Position numbers and translations under genes: made by a program. A DNA stretch of 40,321 nt from Methylobacterium sp. J-026 (GTDB lineage: Bacteria > Pseudomonadota > Alphaproteobacteria > Rhizobiales > Beijerinckiaceae), in assembly GCF_022829585.1 (NCBI RefSeq), contig NZ_JAKSYC010000049.1:1-40321 (forward strand), written 5' to 3'. Positions 9,701-20,638 of this stretch are shown here, piece by piece (within the stretch, counting starts at the first letter, position 1; every line of letters begins with the position of its first letter). The notes beneath the pieces are model-generated. The model saw nothing but the letters and a program-made list of their open reading frames with translations, ran no database searches and was not told where the DNA came from.

Positions 9701-9835
9701 TGCCGGTCCCAGGCCAAGCTCGTCGACGGCGTGCGGCTGCGCCACCCGATCCAGGCGCTCCTGGACCATCTCGGTGCCGGTGAAGCGGGGGCGGCGCCGT
9801 TCCACCCCGAGCGCGCGGCGGCGGCGTCGCGATGA
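6752..9835 (+). CDS. ydiJ: FAD-linked/iron-sulfur oxidoreductase, YdiJ (D-2-hydroxyglutarate dehydrogenase) type
   Basis: The protein has 1027 residues, close to E. coli YdiJ. The N-terminal half is an FAD-binding PCMH/VAO domain (RPRGGATGTNGQSLGHG binds the cofactor) with its FAD-oxidase C-terminal domain (FGHVDAGVLHVRP, WGEHGKGFRSEF). Next comes a cysteine-bearing segment (CNGNGACFSYDADEAMCPSW from C574), a ferredoxin-like motif C667-x2-C670-x2-C673-x3-C677-P, and a C-terminal cysteine-rich domain with GCCGMAG (C940, C941). Such enzymes oxidise D-2-hydroxy acids and pass electrons through iron-sulfur clusters to the respiratory chain; E. coli YdiJ uses D-2-hydroxyglutarate. The substrate here is inferred from family only. 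The stop codon overlaps the start of the next gene (ATGA), so the two are co-translated. Confidence 0.9.
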   Translation: MIPVLTRHREAVPLYAAACAELHVRGFEGDLTLSEADRTVFATDNSIYQVEPGAVAFPRSRDDLVRIAKLLDDPRFTALVIRPRGGATGTNGQSLGHGLVVDTSRHMNRILEIDAANRTVRVEPGVVKDQLNRELAKHGLFFAPELSTSNRATLGGMISTDACGQGSCLYGKTRDHVLALTCVLTDGTVWTAEPLDEPGLDAAKARNDRVGAIHRAVDAVATENAALIAERFPKLNRCLTGYDLAHLRDAAGRFDLKSVLCGSEGTLALIAEARLNVLPIPKAAVLVALSYVDFDAALRDAQALLPFGAASVETIDSTVLGLARKDPIWAEVRAFFPDDPAGRPVDGINLVEFVGDDAAGVEATLGRLTALLEAERGTDTKRLGFTIARGAAIETLWTMRKKAVGLLGAAQGEARPIPFVEDTAVPPERLADYIAEFRALLDGKGLRYGMFGHVDAGVLHVRPAIDLKDPAQDGLIRAVTEGVVALTAKYGGLLWGEHGKGFRSEFVPATFGPLMPALEAVKRAFDPGDRMNPGKIASAKGEELTRIDGVPRRGERDRTIPAPVRADFDAALHCNGNGACFSYDADEAMCPSWKATRERRHSPKGRAGLMREWLRLAADAGVDPAAELRRQRAGWLGDLWATVRSGFRRASDADDFSHAVKEAMDGCLACKSCTGACPIKVDVPSFRAKFLALYHTRYARPLKDHLVAALEPLLPLAARAPRLSNAVLTHPLARWILARAGLVAIPALSPVALEGQLARLGVAVATPEALARFDPRERENAVLVVQDAFTSHFDAEVVADSCALLIALGFTPWLAPYRPNGKPLHVHGFLARFAAVARANAAMLRDLARTGVPLVGIDPSMTLTYRSDYAQALGGDLPKVQLLQEWLATRLDRIPPRRGGGTLRLLPHCTERTNAPGAVRDWQALFAHLGLRLEVPAAGCCGMAGTYGHEAAHRATSEAIYGLSWARHVAEAPGGTLLADGYSCRSQAKLVDGVRLRHPIQALLDHLGAGEAGAAPFHPERAAAASR

Positions 9836-10728
9836 ACGTCGCCGTTCTCGGGGCCGGCGCGGTCGGCTGCTATTACGGGTTCCTGCTCGCGCGGGCCGGC
9901 CACGCGGTGACGCTGATCGGCCGCCCCGCCCTGGTCGAGGCTGTCGAGGCCGGCGGGCTGGTGCTGGAGAGCGCGGCCGGGCGCGCCACCGTCCCGGTGC
10001 GGGCGACCGCCGCCGGTGACGGCGTCGCCGGGGCGGACCTCGTGCTGGTCTGCGTCAAGTCGGGCGACACCGAATCCGCCGGGGCGATGATCGCGCCGCA
10101 TCTGACGGCCTCGGCCACGATCCTCAGCCTCCAGAACGGCGTCGACAACGCCGAGCGCCTCGCCGCCGTGCTCGGCCGTGCCGTCGTACCGGTGGCGGTC
10201 TACGTCGCCACCGAGATGGTCGGGCCGGGCCAGGTCCGCCACAACGGCCGGGGCGACCTGATCCTCGGCGCCTCCGCGGCGAGCGCGCGGATCGCCGCGG
10301 CGTTCACGGCCTCCGGCATCCCGGCCACGGTCTCGGACCGCGCCCTGGACGCGCTCTGGGGCAAGCTGATCCTCAACTGCGCCTACAATGCCCTCTCGGC
10401 CCTGAGCCAATTGCCCTACGGCCGTCTGGTCCAGGGCGAGGGCGTGGTCGCGGCGATGACCGACGTGGTGCAGGAATGCGTCGCGGTGGCGAACGCCTCG
10501 GGCGTATCGGTGCCCGACGACATCCTCGACACGGTGCTCGCCCTCAGCCGCACCATGGCTGACCAGCGTTCCTCCACCGCTCAGGACCTGGCCCGGGGCC
10601 GGCCCAGCGAGATCGACCACCTCAACGGCACCGTGGTGCGGACCGGCGCGGCGCTCGGCATCCCGACGCCGGCCAACCGGATGCTGCACACGCTGGTCAA
10701 GCTGGTCGAGGGGCGGGATCGGGGGTGA
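9832..10728 (+). CDS. panE: Ketopantoate reductase (2-dehydropantoate 2-reductase) family protein
   Basis: This 298-residue protein opens with the NADPH-binding Rossmann motif (AVLGAGAVGCYYG) and has LVCVKSGDT at the second strand region. The two residues usual in catalysis are present: K178 in ALWGKLILNCAYNALSAL and E260 in RPSEIDHLNG. The family reduces 2-dehydropantoate to pantoate for coenzyme A synthesis, though many paralogues act on other 2-keto acids. Its start codon overlaps the stop of the hydroxy-acid dehydrogenase gene, so it may instead serve 2-keto/2-hydroxy acid metabolism with that enzyme. The fold assignment is firm; the substrate is less certain. Confidence 0.88.
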   Translation: MNVAVLGAGAVGCYYGFLLARAGHAVTLIGRPALVEAVEAGGLVLESAAGRATVPVRATAAGDGVAGADLVLVCVKSGDTESAGAMIAPHLTASATILSLQNGVDNAERLAAVLGRAVVPVAVYVATEMVGPGQVRHNGRGDLILGASAASARIAAAFTASGIPATVSDRALDALWGKLILNCAYNALSALSQLPYGRLVQGEGVVAAMTDVVQECVAVANASGVSVPDDILDTVLALSRTMADQRSSTAQDLARGRPSEIDHLNGTVVRTGAALGIPTPANRMLHTLVKLVEGRDRG

Positions 10729-11516
10729 GGGGCGGGTTCGGCGTGTCGTTGCGTCTGGTTGCGGCCCAACCAGGTCGTACGCGGGCGATCGCATACCGCT
10801 CGAACGCAGACGGGCCTGCCGCAAACTCGGTTTTGAGCCGCAGAGGGGCATCTAGCGCGCAGTCTTCACGCTGGGTTCGCCGCGGGACCTCCCAAGCAGT
10901 GGGTTGGCATCCGGTTCTGCCCGTGTACGGTCCATGCATCGGCAAAGCCGAAGCTCCCGCGCGGCGCCAGCATGGCGTCCAGGCCGCAGATCGTGCGCCG
11001 GGCCGTGTTGAAGGATCGGAACCCGCCCCACCCGCGGCATCGCCCGGTTCACCCGGACGTGGATCACGCTCGATCCCTTGCTGCGGGTGTCCGGTGACGC
11101 AGCGGGTTGGGGGCCGGGGTCGCAGGCCCTGATCCCGGCCCTCGGCGATGGCTGGCGGGTACGGGCCAACACCATCCGTGCCGATGCGATCTAGGGCGGG
11201 CATCCCAGCCGGACGTCGCCGCGAGCGTCTCGCCCCTGATCATGAGCAGGCGGTGAGGATCATGGGCCGGCTCCGGGGATGGCGCGGCAGGCTCGACGGC
11301 TATGCCTAACGACCGGTGAAAGCCGGCGTGATCGTGTTTGGGACACGCCTGCGCCTCTCAGTTCAGGTCAAGCCCGCGGCACCCAATGCCGGGACCAGAT
11401 ATCTGCGAATCCTCCAGCCCCAGCTCTAAACGCACCGTTAACCTTAATCAGTGATTTACCGGGTCAGTAGTGGCTCAGCGCGGACTGTACCTGCCGCCGC
11501 GCATGGATGGCGAATT
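10729..11516. other. Gene-free stretch upstream of motA
   Basis: About 790 bases lie between the reductase gene and motA without a convincing intact gene. Open frames on both strands are short or arginine/proline-rich and lack recognisable domains. The left part holds a transposase-like relic on the minus strand (10866-11075, listed separately). The right part (11400-11516) is less GC-rich and must carry the motA promoter, but I could not fix a promoter there. Confidence 0.6.
10866..11075 (-). pseudogene. Relic of an IS6-like transposase C-terminus
   Basis: The minus strand encodes GFRSFNTARRTICGLDAML followed by FGFADAWTVHGQN before a stop codon at 10866-10868. From memory this resembles the end of IS6-family (IS26/IS240-like) transposases, where a GFKSFxxARRTIxGIEAM block follows the last catalytic residue. 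Just upstream the likely continuation (RVNRAMPRVG) lies in another frame and stop codons interrupt the reading, so this is a decayed fragment. No terminal inverted repeats or target duplication could be recognised. It is evidence of past mobile-element activity beside motA. The match is by eye, so confidence is moderate. Confidence 0.45.
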
Positions 11517-12380
11517 ATGCGGCTGATCGTCGGCACGATAATGGTGTTCGCCTGCGTCTTCGGCAGCTACACGGCGATGGGCGGTCACCTGCTCGTCCTT
11601 TGGCAGCCGTTCGAGTTTGTCATCATCCTCGGTGCAGCGATCGGTGCCTTCATCATCGGCAACACCGGGCCGGTGCTTAAGGCCGTGCCCGCCATGCTGG
11701 GCACGCTCGTGAAGGGCCCCAAATACAACCAGCAATCCTATGTCGAGCTGCTGGGAATGCAGTATTCCTTGTATAAGCTCGCGAAACAGAAGGGTTCGAT
11801 GGCGCTCGAGCCGCACATCGAAGATCCGGGCGAGTCGGCGCTGTTCAACGCCTTCCCGACCTTTGCCGCGAACCATCACGCGGTCGAGTTCGTCTGCGAC
11901 TACATGCGCATGGTGACGCTGGGCGCCAACAACGTCCACGAGATCGACGCGCTCATGGATGAGGAACTGGAGACGCACCACCAGGAGCAGGAGCGTGTCG
12001 TTTCGGCCATGCAGGCGCTCGCCGACGGAACGCCGGCGCTGGGCATCGTCGCCGCCGTGCTCGGCGTGATCAAGACGATGGGGGCGATCAAAGAGCCGCC
12101 GGAGGTGCTGGGACATCTGATCGGCGGCGCGCTCGTCGGCACCTTCTTCGGCGTTTTCGTCGCCTATGGCTTCTTCGGGCCCATGGCGCAGTCGCTCAAG
12201 GGCCTCTTCGAGGCCGAAGCCAAATACTACCTTTCGCTCAAGGCGGGTCTCCTCGCCCATATCGGCGGCCAGCCGCCGGTGATGGCGGTCGAATTTGCCC
12301 GCAAGTCTCTGATGAGCGACGTCCGCCCGACCTTCAGCGAAGTGGAAGCGGCAACCGCCGCTCTGCCCGCCCAGAACTGA
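11517..12380 (+). CDS. motA: Flagellar motor stator protein MotA
   Basis: The 287-residue protein has the MotA pattern: two N-terminal membrane helices (MRLIVGTIMVFACVFG and FEFVIILGAAIGAFIIG), a large cytoplasmic domain, then two further helices with the conserved proline segment DGTPALGIVAAVLGVIKTMG and GGALVGTFFGVFVAYGFFGP. Five MotA and two MotB subunits form a proton channel in the inner membrane that drives flagellar rotation. ATG 11517 is chosen because it begins the first helix and follows GGATGG; the frame is open back to 11451, but those residues are not MotA-like. motB follows 22 bases later. No other flagellar genes are in the window, so the pair stands apart from the main flagellar cluster. 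Confidence 0.95.
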   Translation: MRLIVGTIMVFACVFGSYTAMGGHLLVLWQPFEFVIILGAAIGAFIIGNTGPVLKAVPAMLGTLVKGPKYNQQSYVELLGMQYSLYKLAKQKGSMALEPHIEDPGESALFNAFPTFAANHHAVEFVCDYMRMVTLGANNVHEIDALMDEELETHHQEQERVVSAMQALADGTPALGIVAAVLGVIKTMGAIKEPPEVLGHLIGGALVGTFFGVFVAYGFFGPMAQSLKGLFEAEAKYYLSLKAGLLAHIGGQPPVMAVEFARKSLMSDVRPTFSEVEAATAALPAQN

Positions 12381-12402
12381 TCCGATATCCGGCAGGGACT
12401 CG

Positions 12403-13263
12403 ATGGCCACGATCATCATCAAGAAGGTCAAGAAGGCCGCTCACGCCCACCACGGCGGGGCCTGGAAGATCGCCTATGCGGACTTCGTGACCGCCATGAT
12501 GGCGTTCTTCCTGCTGATGTGGCTGATCAGCATGACGACGCAGGAGCAGAAGGTCGGTTTGGCGGAATACTTCGCGCCGGCGGCTTTGAGCCCTGCAAGC
12601 AGTGGTGCTGGCGGCATCATGTACGGCAAAGCCCTCGACACGTCAGGCAACAAGCCGTCCACGCCCCGCGACGCGGAGCGGGGCTCTGCCGAGCAGGCGG
12701 ACAAAGCGCGCTCGACCACGCCGGGCCGCGCCGGCGAGCTCGATGCCAGCCAATCGTCCGCCAGCGCGCAGGCCAACTACAGCGCCATAGCCAGCCTCCG
12801 GCAGGCACTCCAGACGATGCCCGACATTGCCGAGCTGTCGCATAACATCGTGATCGAGCAGACCAAGGAGGGCGTGGACGTGTCCCTCGTGGACGAGGAC
12901 GGCCGCTCCATGTTCCGCGAGGGCTCCGTCGACCCCTACGAGCGCACCCGTCGCGTGCTGGAGGCGCTAGCGCCCGCCCTGCGCCGGCTGCCCAATCGCC
13001 TGTCCATAACCGGCCACACGTCCGTCGCGCGCCCGGGCTCGGCGCGGGCCGTCGAACCCTGGAACCTCACCGCCGGGCGTGCGCTCTCCGTCCGCGAGAT
13101 CCTGTCGGGCGCCGGGGTTCCCAACGACAACTTCGCTTCCGTGGTGGGACGCGCCGACACCCAGCCGTCATTCCCCGACAATCCCTACATCGCGCCGAAC
13201 CGACGGGTGACGATCACGCTGCTCAATGCGAGCCCGCCGGTGCCCCCGAATATTTTCCGCTGA
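12403..13263 (+). CDS. motB: Flagellar motor stator protein MotB
   Basis: The 286-residue protein has a basic N-terminus (MATIIIKKVKKAAHAHHGGA), one membrane helix carrying the essential proton-binding aspartate (AYADFVTAMMAFFLLMWLI, D27), a serine- and alanine-rich linker (about residues 60-125), and a C-terminal OmpA-like peptidoglycan-binding domain (LSITGHTSVARPG, then WNLTAGRALSVREIL). MotB anchors the stator to the cell wall and forms the proton channel with MotA. It is the second gene of the motAB pair, and no terminator separates the two. The linker is rather long and of low complexity, but the key residues are present, so the protein is probably functional. Confidence 0.95.
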   Translation: MATIIIKKVKKAAHAHHGGAWKIAYADFVTAMMAFFLLMWLISMTTQEQKVGLAEYFAPAALSPASSGAGGIMYGKALDTSGNKPSTPRDAERGSAEQADKARSTTPGRAGELDASQSSASAQANYSAIASLRQALQTMPDIAELSHNIVIEQTKEGVDVSLVDEDGRSMFREGSVDPYERTRRVLEALAPALRRLPNRLSITGHTSVARPGSARAVEPWNLTAGRALSVREILSGAGVPNDNFASVVGRADTQPSFPDNPYIAPNRRVTITLLNASPPVPPNIFR

Positions 13264-13290
13264 CGATAAGGCGCCGCGCCGCCTCAGAGT

Positions 13291-13461
13291 CCGTTTGAGA
13301 TCGAGATCGGCGCGGGCCAGCTCGTGCGCCTGGGCGGCGGCTAGGTCGAGAGCCCGAACCGGGACCTCCACGTTATCTGCTGCCGCGAGCGGGATGGCAC
13401 ACTGCAGAAGATCCAGGCCTTCCGCCACTGGCTCCCGGCGGCGGAGGAGGCGAGCCGGGCC
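13291..13461 (+). pseudogene. C-terminal relic of a GcvA-like LysR regulator
   Basis: On the plus strand the translation PFEIEIGAGQLVRLGGG, then a TAG stop at 13342-13344, then a further run ending IQAFRHWLPAAEEASRA matches the last 50-odd residues of GcvA-type LysR regulators (pattern: aGrLVrPf ... pKixaFRdWLlaea). The in-frame stop and the absence of any upstream LysR sequence (motB ends 27 bases before) mark it as a decayed fragment. It may be the scar left when motAB, or a segment carrying it, was inserted here. Recognition is by motif, without a database search. Confidence 0.6.
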
Positions 13462-13605
13462 CGACCGCATCCGCCCGCACGCGATGGCCCAGGGTCACGG
13501 TGATCCCAGCGCCGGCCTTTGCCGGGCGAGGCTGCCGGTCAGGGGCGCTCGGCAGTGGATGGATCGGGCCCCGGCAAGTGCCAAGGGCGGCGTCCCCCAC
13601 CCAAG

Positions 13606-13628
13606 GTCGGGAAGCATTGCTTCCCGAC
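13606..13628. repeat. Perfect hairpin downstream of fghA
   Basis: GTCGGGAAGC and GCTTCCCGAC form a ten-base-pair perfect stem with a three-base loop (ATT). It lies 23 bases beyond the fghA stop codon. No run of T follows on either strand, so it is not a classic intrinsic terminator; it could stabilise the 3' end of the mRNA or be one copy of a dispersed intergenic palindrome. No second copy was noticed in the window. Confidence 0.75.
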
Positions 13629-13650
13629 TGCGCCGAGGGCCCGGACAAGA

Positions 13651-14484
13651 TCACTTCAGGCGGGCGGCAGCCCAGGCGATGTGGTCGGCCATGAAGGTCG
13701 AGATGAAGAAGTAGGAGTGGTCGTAGCCCTCGCGCATGTTGAGGGTCAGCCCGATCCCGGCCTTCTTGCAGGCCTCTTCCAGCAGCCAGGGGCGCAGGCC
13801 GTCCTGCAGGAAGCTGTCGGCGGTCCCCTGATCGACCAGGAATTCGGGGAAGCGCTTGCCGTCCTCGATCAGCGCGGTCGCGTCGTGGGCGCGCCAGGCG
13901 GCCGGGTCGGAGCCGAGGTATTTCTCGAACGCGGGCTTCGACCAGCCGGCCGTCGAGGGCTGGGCGATCGGCGCGAAGGCGGAACAGGACTTGAAGCGTT
14001 CCGGGTAGGTCAACGCGATGGTGAGCGCCCCGTGGCCGCCCATGGAATGGCCGAGGATGCCCTGGCGGGTCATGTCGGCGGGGAATTCCTTCGCGATGAG
14101 GGCCGGCAACTCCTCGGTCACGTAGCTCCACATCTTGTAATTCGTCGCAAAGGGCGCCTGCGTGGCGTCCAGATAGAAACCGGCGCCGGAGCCGAACTGC
14201 CAGTTGCCGTCTTCGTCCGGGATACCGGGGCCGCGCGGGCTGGTGTCGGGGGCCACGACGATCACGCCGTGCTCGGCGGCGGCCGCGCGGTACTCGCCCT
14301 TGTCCATGACGTTGGCGTGCGTGCAGGTCAGCCCGGACAGGTACCACAGCACCGGGACCGGGCCGGTCTCGGCCTGGGGCGGCACGAACACCGCGAAGGT
14401 CATCGGGCATCCCGTGGTCTGCGCGTCGTGCTTGTAGACGCCCTGCGTGCCGCCGTGGGCGCGGGCCTTCGAGACGGTTTCCAT
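13651..14484 (-). CDS. fghA: S-formylglutathione hydrolase
   Basis: The 277-residue protein is a serine esterase of the esterase D family. The nucleophile lies in GHSMGG (S147), the histidine in YDHSYFF (H256), and the aspartate in DQGTAD (D223 most likely). The N-terminal part carries the family block PVLWYLSGLTCTHANVMDKG. It hydrolyses S-formylglutathione to formate and glutathione, the second step of glutathione-dependent formaldehyde oxidation in the cytoplasm. The start at ATG 14484 is preceded by AGGAG about ten bases upstream. It lies 133 bases downstream of the class III dehydrogenase gene on the same strand, and the two enzymes act one after the other. Confidence 0.96.
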   Translation of the reverse strand: METVSKARAHGGTQGVYKHDAQTTGCPMTFAVFVPPQAETGPVPVLWYLSGLTCTHANVMDKGEYRAAAAEHGVIVVAPDTSPRGPGIPDEDGNWQFGSGAGFYLDATQAPFATNYKMWSYVTEELPALIAKEFPADMTRQGILGHSMGGHGALTIALTYPERFKSCSAFAPIAQPSTAGWSKPAFEKYLGSDPAAWRAHDATALIEDGKRFPEFLVDQGTADSFLQDGLRPWLLEEACKKAGIGLTLNMREGYDHSYFFISTFMADHIAWAAARLK

Positions 14485-14617
14485 CAGCTGTGATCTCCTG
14501 CTCGGGCGGCGAGAGCCCCGCTCGGGGCCGGGTCGCGGGCCCGGGGCTTCGAGAGTGCGGGGGACATGCGCCGGGGCGCCCCGGCCTCGTTGGCGGGGAG
14601 CCCCGGATCGGTCTTTG

Positions 14618-15766
<1,149 letters not shown>

Positions 15767-15997
15767 CACGTGTTCCTATTGTCTGGACGATCACGGACGG
15801 CGTCGAAGGGCCGACTCTTCGGCGCACCTCGCTCGAGGGCGGCGCACCGAACGGTCCGAAAATCTGCCGCGTGTGTGATGCTTCTCGCGCCGGGATGCAA
15901 CGTCTGCGTCCGCGTTTCGACCGTGGCGTCCCCGGTCCGGAAGGTCCGGGGAATGGGTCGCATCCGCACCGCGTGCGTCGCGCGCTAACTCCGACCC

Positions 15998-17140
15998 ATG
16001 GATCGCACCTTCCCCATGACTCGGAATGCCGGGCTCGACCGCCTCTCCGCCTTCCTGGCGGGGGCCGGCGCCGATTACGCGGCGTCCCGCAACACCGACC
16101 GTGGCCCCGGAGTCGAGCCGACCACGTCGGCCCTCTCGCCCTACCTGCGCCGGCGCTTGATCACGGAGGCCGAGGTTGCGGCCGCTGCCGAGCGCGCGTT
16201 CGGCGACGGCGGTGCCGACAAGTTCGTCTCCGAGGTGTTCTGGCGAACCTACTTCAAGGGCCACCTGGAGACCCACCCGGCGGCCTGGACCGGCTACCTC
16301 GCCCTGGCCGCGGCGGACCGGGAGCGGCTCGCCGCCGAGCCCGGGCTGCACCGGATCTACGCACAGGCGGTCGAGGGCCGGACCGGTATCGACGGCTTCG
16401 ACGACTGGGCCCGCGAACTCGTCGAAACCAACTGGCTGCACAACCACGCCCGGATGTGGTTCGCGTCGATCTGGATCTTCACCCTGCGCCTGCCGTGGGC
16501 GCTCGGCGCCGACTTCTTCATGCGCCACCTCGTCGACGGCGACCCGGCGAGCAACACGCTGTCCTGGCGCTGGGTGGCCGGCCTGCACACACGGGGCAAG
16601 CACTACGTCGCCCGCTCCGAGAACATCCGGCGGTACACCGACGGTCGCTTCGACCCCGCCGGCCTCGACGCGTATCCGGACGCCCTCGACGAGGCGATGC
16701 CGCCCCGCGAAGTGGCGCTGCTGCGGGCCGATGCCGGACCGACCGGTGATATCGCGCTGCTGCTGCACCTCGACGACCTGCATCCGGAGAGCCTGCCCTT
16801 GGCCGGCGCCCGCGTCGTCCGCGTCGGCGGCCTGCTGGCCCACGCCCCCGGTGCGTCCGATCGGGTCCGCGCGGCCGACGCGGCAGCGATGGCCGATGCC
16901 CTGGACCGTTCGGCGGCGCATTTCGGCTGCACGGCGCGGCTGGTCGACCGCGACTGGGCCGGCGACCATCCCGTGGTCACGGCTTGGGCTCCGGTGGGGC
17001 CGTCCGCCGATGCTCTACCCGACGGTTGCATCCGGGTCCGTCGCCGATGGGACGAGACGGCGTGGCCGAAATCGACGCGTGGCTATTCCCGCCTCCGCTC
17101 GGCCATTCCCGCGGTGCTGACGGCATTCGAATGCGCATGA
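15998..17140 (+). CDS. Photolyase/cryptochrome-related FAD-binding protein with unusual domain order
   Basis: The protein has 380 residues. The first 215 resemble the FAD-binding helical domain of DNA photolyases: EVFWRTYFKGHLE matches the WREFY block, TGIDGFDDWARELVETNWLH matches the TG..xxD..mReL..tGwmHN block, and FFMRHLVDGDPASNTLSWRW is the flavin-contacting region. No antenna domain precedes it. Instead the C-terminal part (about 240-340: DIALLLHLDDLHPESLPL, then a segment with AHAPGASDRV) looks alpha/beta, as if the usual N-terminal domain had moved to the end. A role in DNA repair or light sensing is inferred from family only. It is divergent from the formaldehyde operon. An alternative start is ATG 16016. 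Confidence 0.82.
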   Translation: MDRTFPMTRNAGLDRLSAFLAGAGADYAASRNTDRGPGVEPTTSALSPYLRRRLITEAEVAAAAERAFGDGGADKFVSEVFWRTYFKGHLETHPAAWTGYLALAAADRERLAAEPGLHRIYAQAVEGRTGIDGFDDWARELVETNWLHNHARMWFASIWIFTLRLPWALGADFFMRHLVDGDPASNTLSWRWVAGLHTRGKHYVARSENIRRYTDGRFDPAGLDAYPDALDEAMPPREVALLRADAGPTGDIALLLHLDDLHPESLPLAGARVVRVGGLLAHAPGASDRVRAADAAAMADALDRSAAHFGCTARLVDRDWAGDHPVVTAWAPVGPSADALPDGCIRVRRRWDETAWPKSTRGYSRLRSAIPAVLTAFECA

Positions 17141-17557
17141 GCCCGCCGCCTATCTTTGCCTCGGGCCCCTGCCGGTGACGACGGCGTGAGGGAGAACGAC
17201 CCGCGTGCGCGCTGGTCGGCGATCCCGCCGTCCGACGATGTGGGTGCGACCCGCGGCCGGATTCGCGCAGCGCGTGGATCGTCCGTCCGCGACAAGGCAT
17301 CAGGCGTGCTCCGGGCGGCCACACCACCTTGGCTGTGCCGATCCAACGCGTGAGACGCCGTCCGCCCCGTAATCGGAAGCCCTGTGAGCCGACCGCTTCA
17401 CGGCGGTCGCCGAGCGTCAAATCCGCGCTATCGGCCTCCCGCGCGGGCGGATGCCGGAGCCAAACGCATCGGTGAGTGGACAGGCATCGTCGCCGCCCGC
17501 AGATTCGGCCGCATTCCCGGGCGCCCGACGCCCGACCTCTCCCTGGTCGATCCTCGT
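17141..17557. other. Gene-free stretch before the MHYT kinase
   Basis: About 417 bases lie between the photolyase-like gene and the kinase start. A frame continuous with the kinase is open back to 17384, but its residues are arginine- and proline-rich and not conserved-looking. I found no RNA gene, repeat or clear promoter here. Confidence 0.55.
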
Positions 17558-20212
<2,655 letters not shown>

Positions 20213-20530
20213 TCGAAACCCAGGGCCTACGTCCCTCGACAAACGGCATCCCCGGGGTGCCCTTTGCCGGGACGGTCCCGGGGTACCGCCGCCCTTCTGG
20301 CCGGAACCAGAACGCTGCCAGCGCCGGTTGAGGCGAAACCAGCGCCCCCGCCCCATCGGACACGTCGGACGGATAGGCAGGGCGATCCAGGCTCACGCCC
20401 CAGGATGCACAACCCCGGCATCTCGTTCACAGCACGCTCTAGTCAGACGGCTTCTGCGCTTTGAGATACGAAATATTCGGAGAGGAATGCATGATGACCT
20501 GCGATCACGCCATCCAAGACAAATAGTTTG

Positions 20531-20546
20531 TCCCAATTTTTTGGGA
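20531..20546. repeat. Short inverted repeat TCCCAA-N4-TTGGGA
   Basis: Six-base perfect arms flank four T residues inside an AT-rich gap. It could be a weak hairpin or a protein-binding site, and its function is unknown. Confidence 0.5.
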
Positions 20547-20590
20547 TCGGAGCGTCGTTCTGCTTCCGGATTCGGTGTGAATGTGCTCAG

Positions 20591-20605
20591 CATATCATTG
20601 ATATG
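20591..20605. repeat. Palindrome CATATCA-T-TGATATG
   Basis: A perfect 15-base palindrome with seven-base arms lies 34 bases beyond the stop codon of the AraC-family gene. It lies at the transcript's 3' end rather than in a promoter of a known gene. It could be a regulator site for a lost gene. Confidence 0.5.
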
Positions 20606-20638
20606 GTTCAGCATAAGCATTCGATGCCGTGGGCTGTG

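Larger units (their letters stand above)
13264..13650. other. Gene-free stretch between motB and the formaldehyde genes
   Basis: These 387 bases contain no intact gene. The left half holds the LysR C-terminal relic (13291-13461) and the right half a perfect hairpin (13606-13628), both listed separately. The motB and fghA genes converge on it. Confidence 0.7.
20213..20638. other. Gene-free, partly AT-rich stretch
   Basis: Downstream of the kinase the first 200 bases are GC-rich with overlapping GC palindromes, for example GGCATCCCCGGGGTGCC near 20246. From about 20456 to 20638 the base composition drops visibly and two small palindromes occur (20531-20546 and 20591-20605). A 75-residue minus-strand frame (20393-20620) has no recognisable features and no clear ribosome binding site, so it is not called a gene. 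Confidence 0.6.

Noticed and set aside
10697..11203. Minus-strand 168-residue frame upstream of motA
   Set aside because: The translation has no domain and is a different frame from the transposase-like relic. Codon use looks random.
15770..15997. Possible riboswitch or formaldehyde-responsive leader in the frmA/photolyase gap
   Set aside because: No recognised riboswitch core, palindrome or known regulator motif could be found by eye.
20393..20620. Minus-strand 75-residue frame in the AT-rich gap
   Set aside because: No ribosome binding site, no recognisable domain, and the translation is basic and irregular. Left as intergenic.
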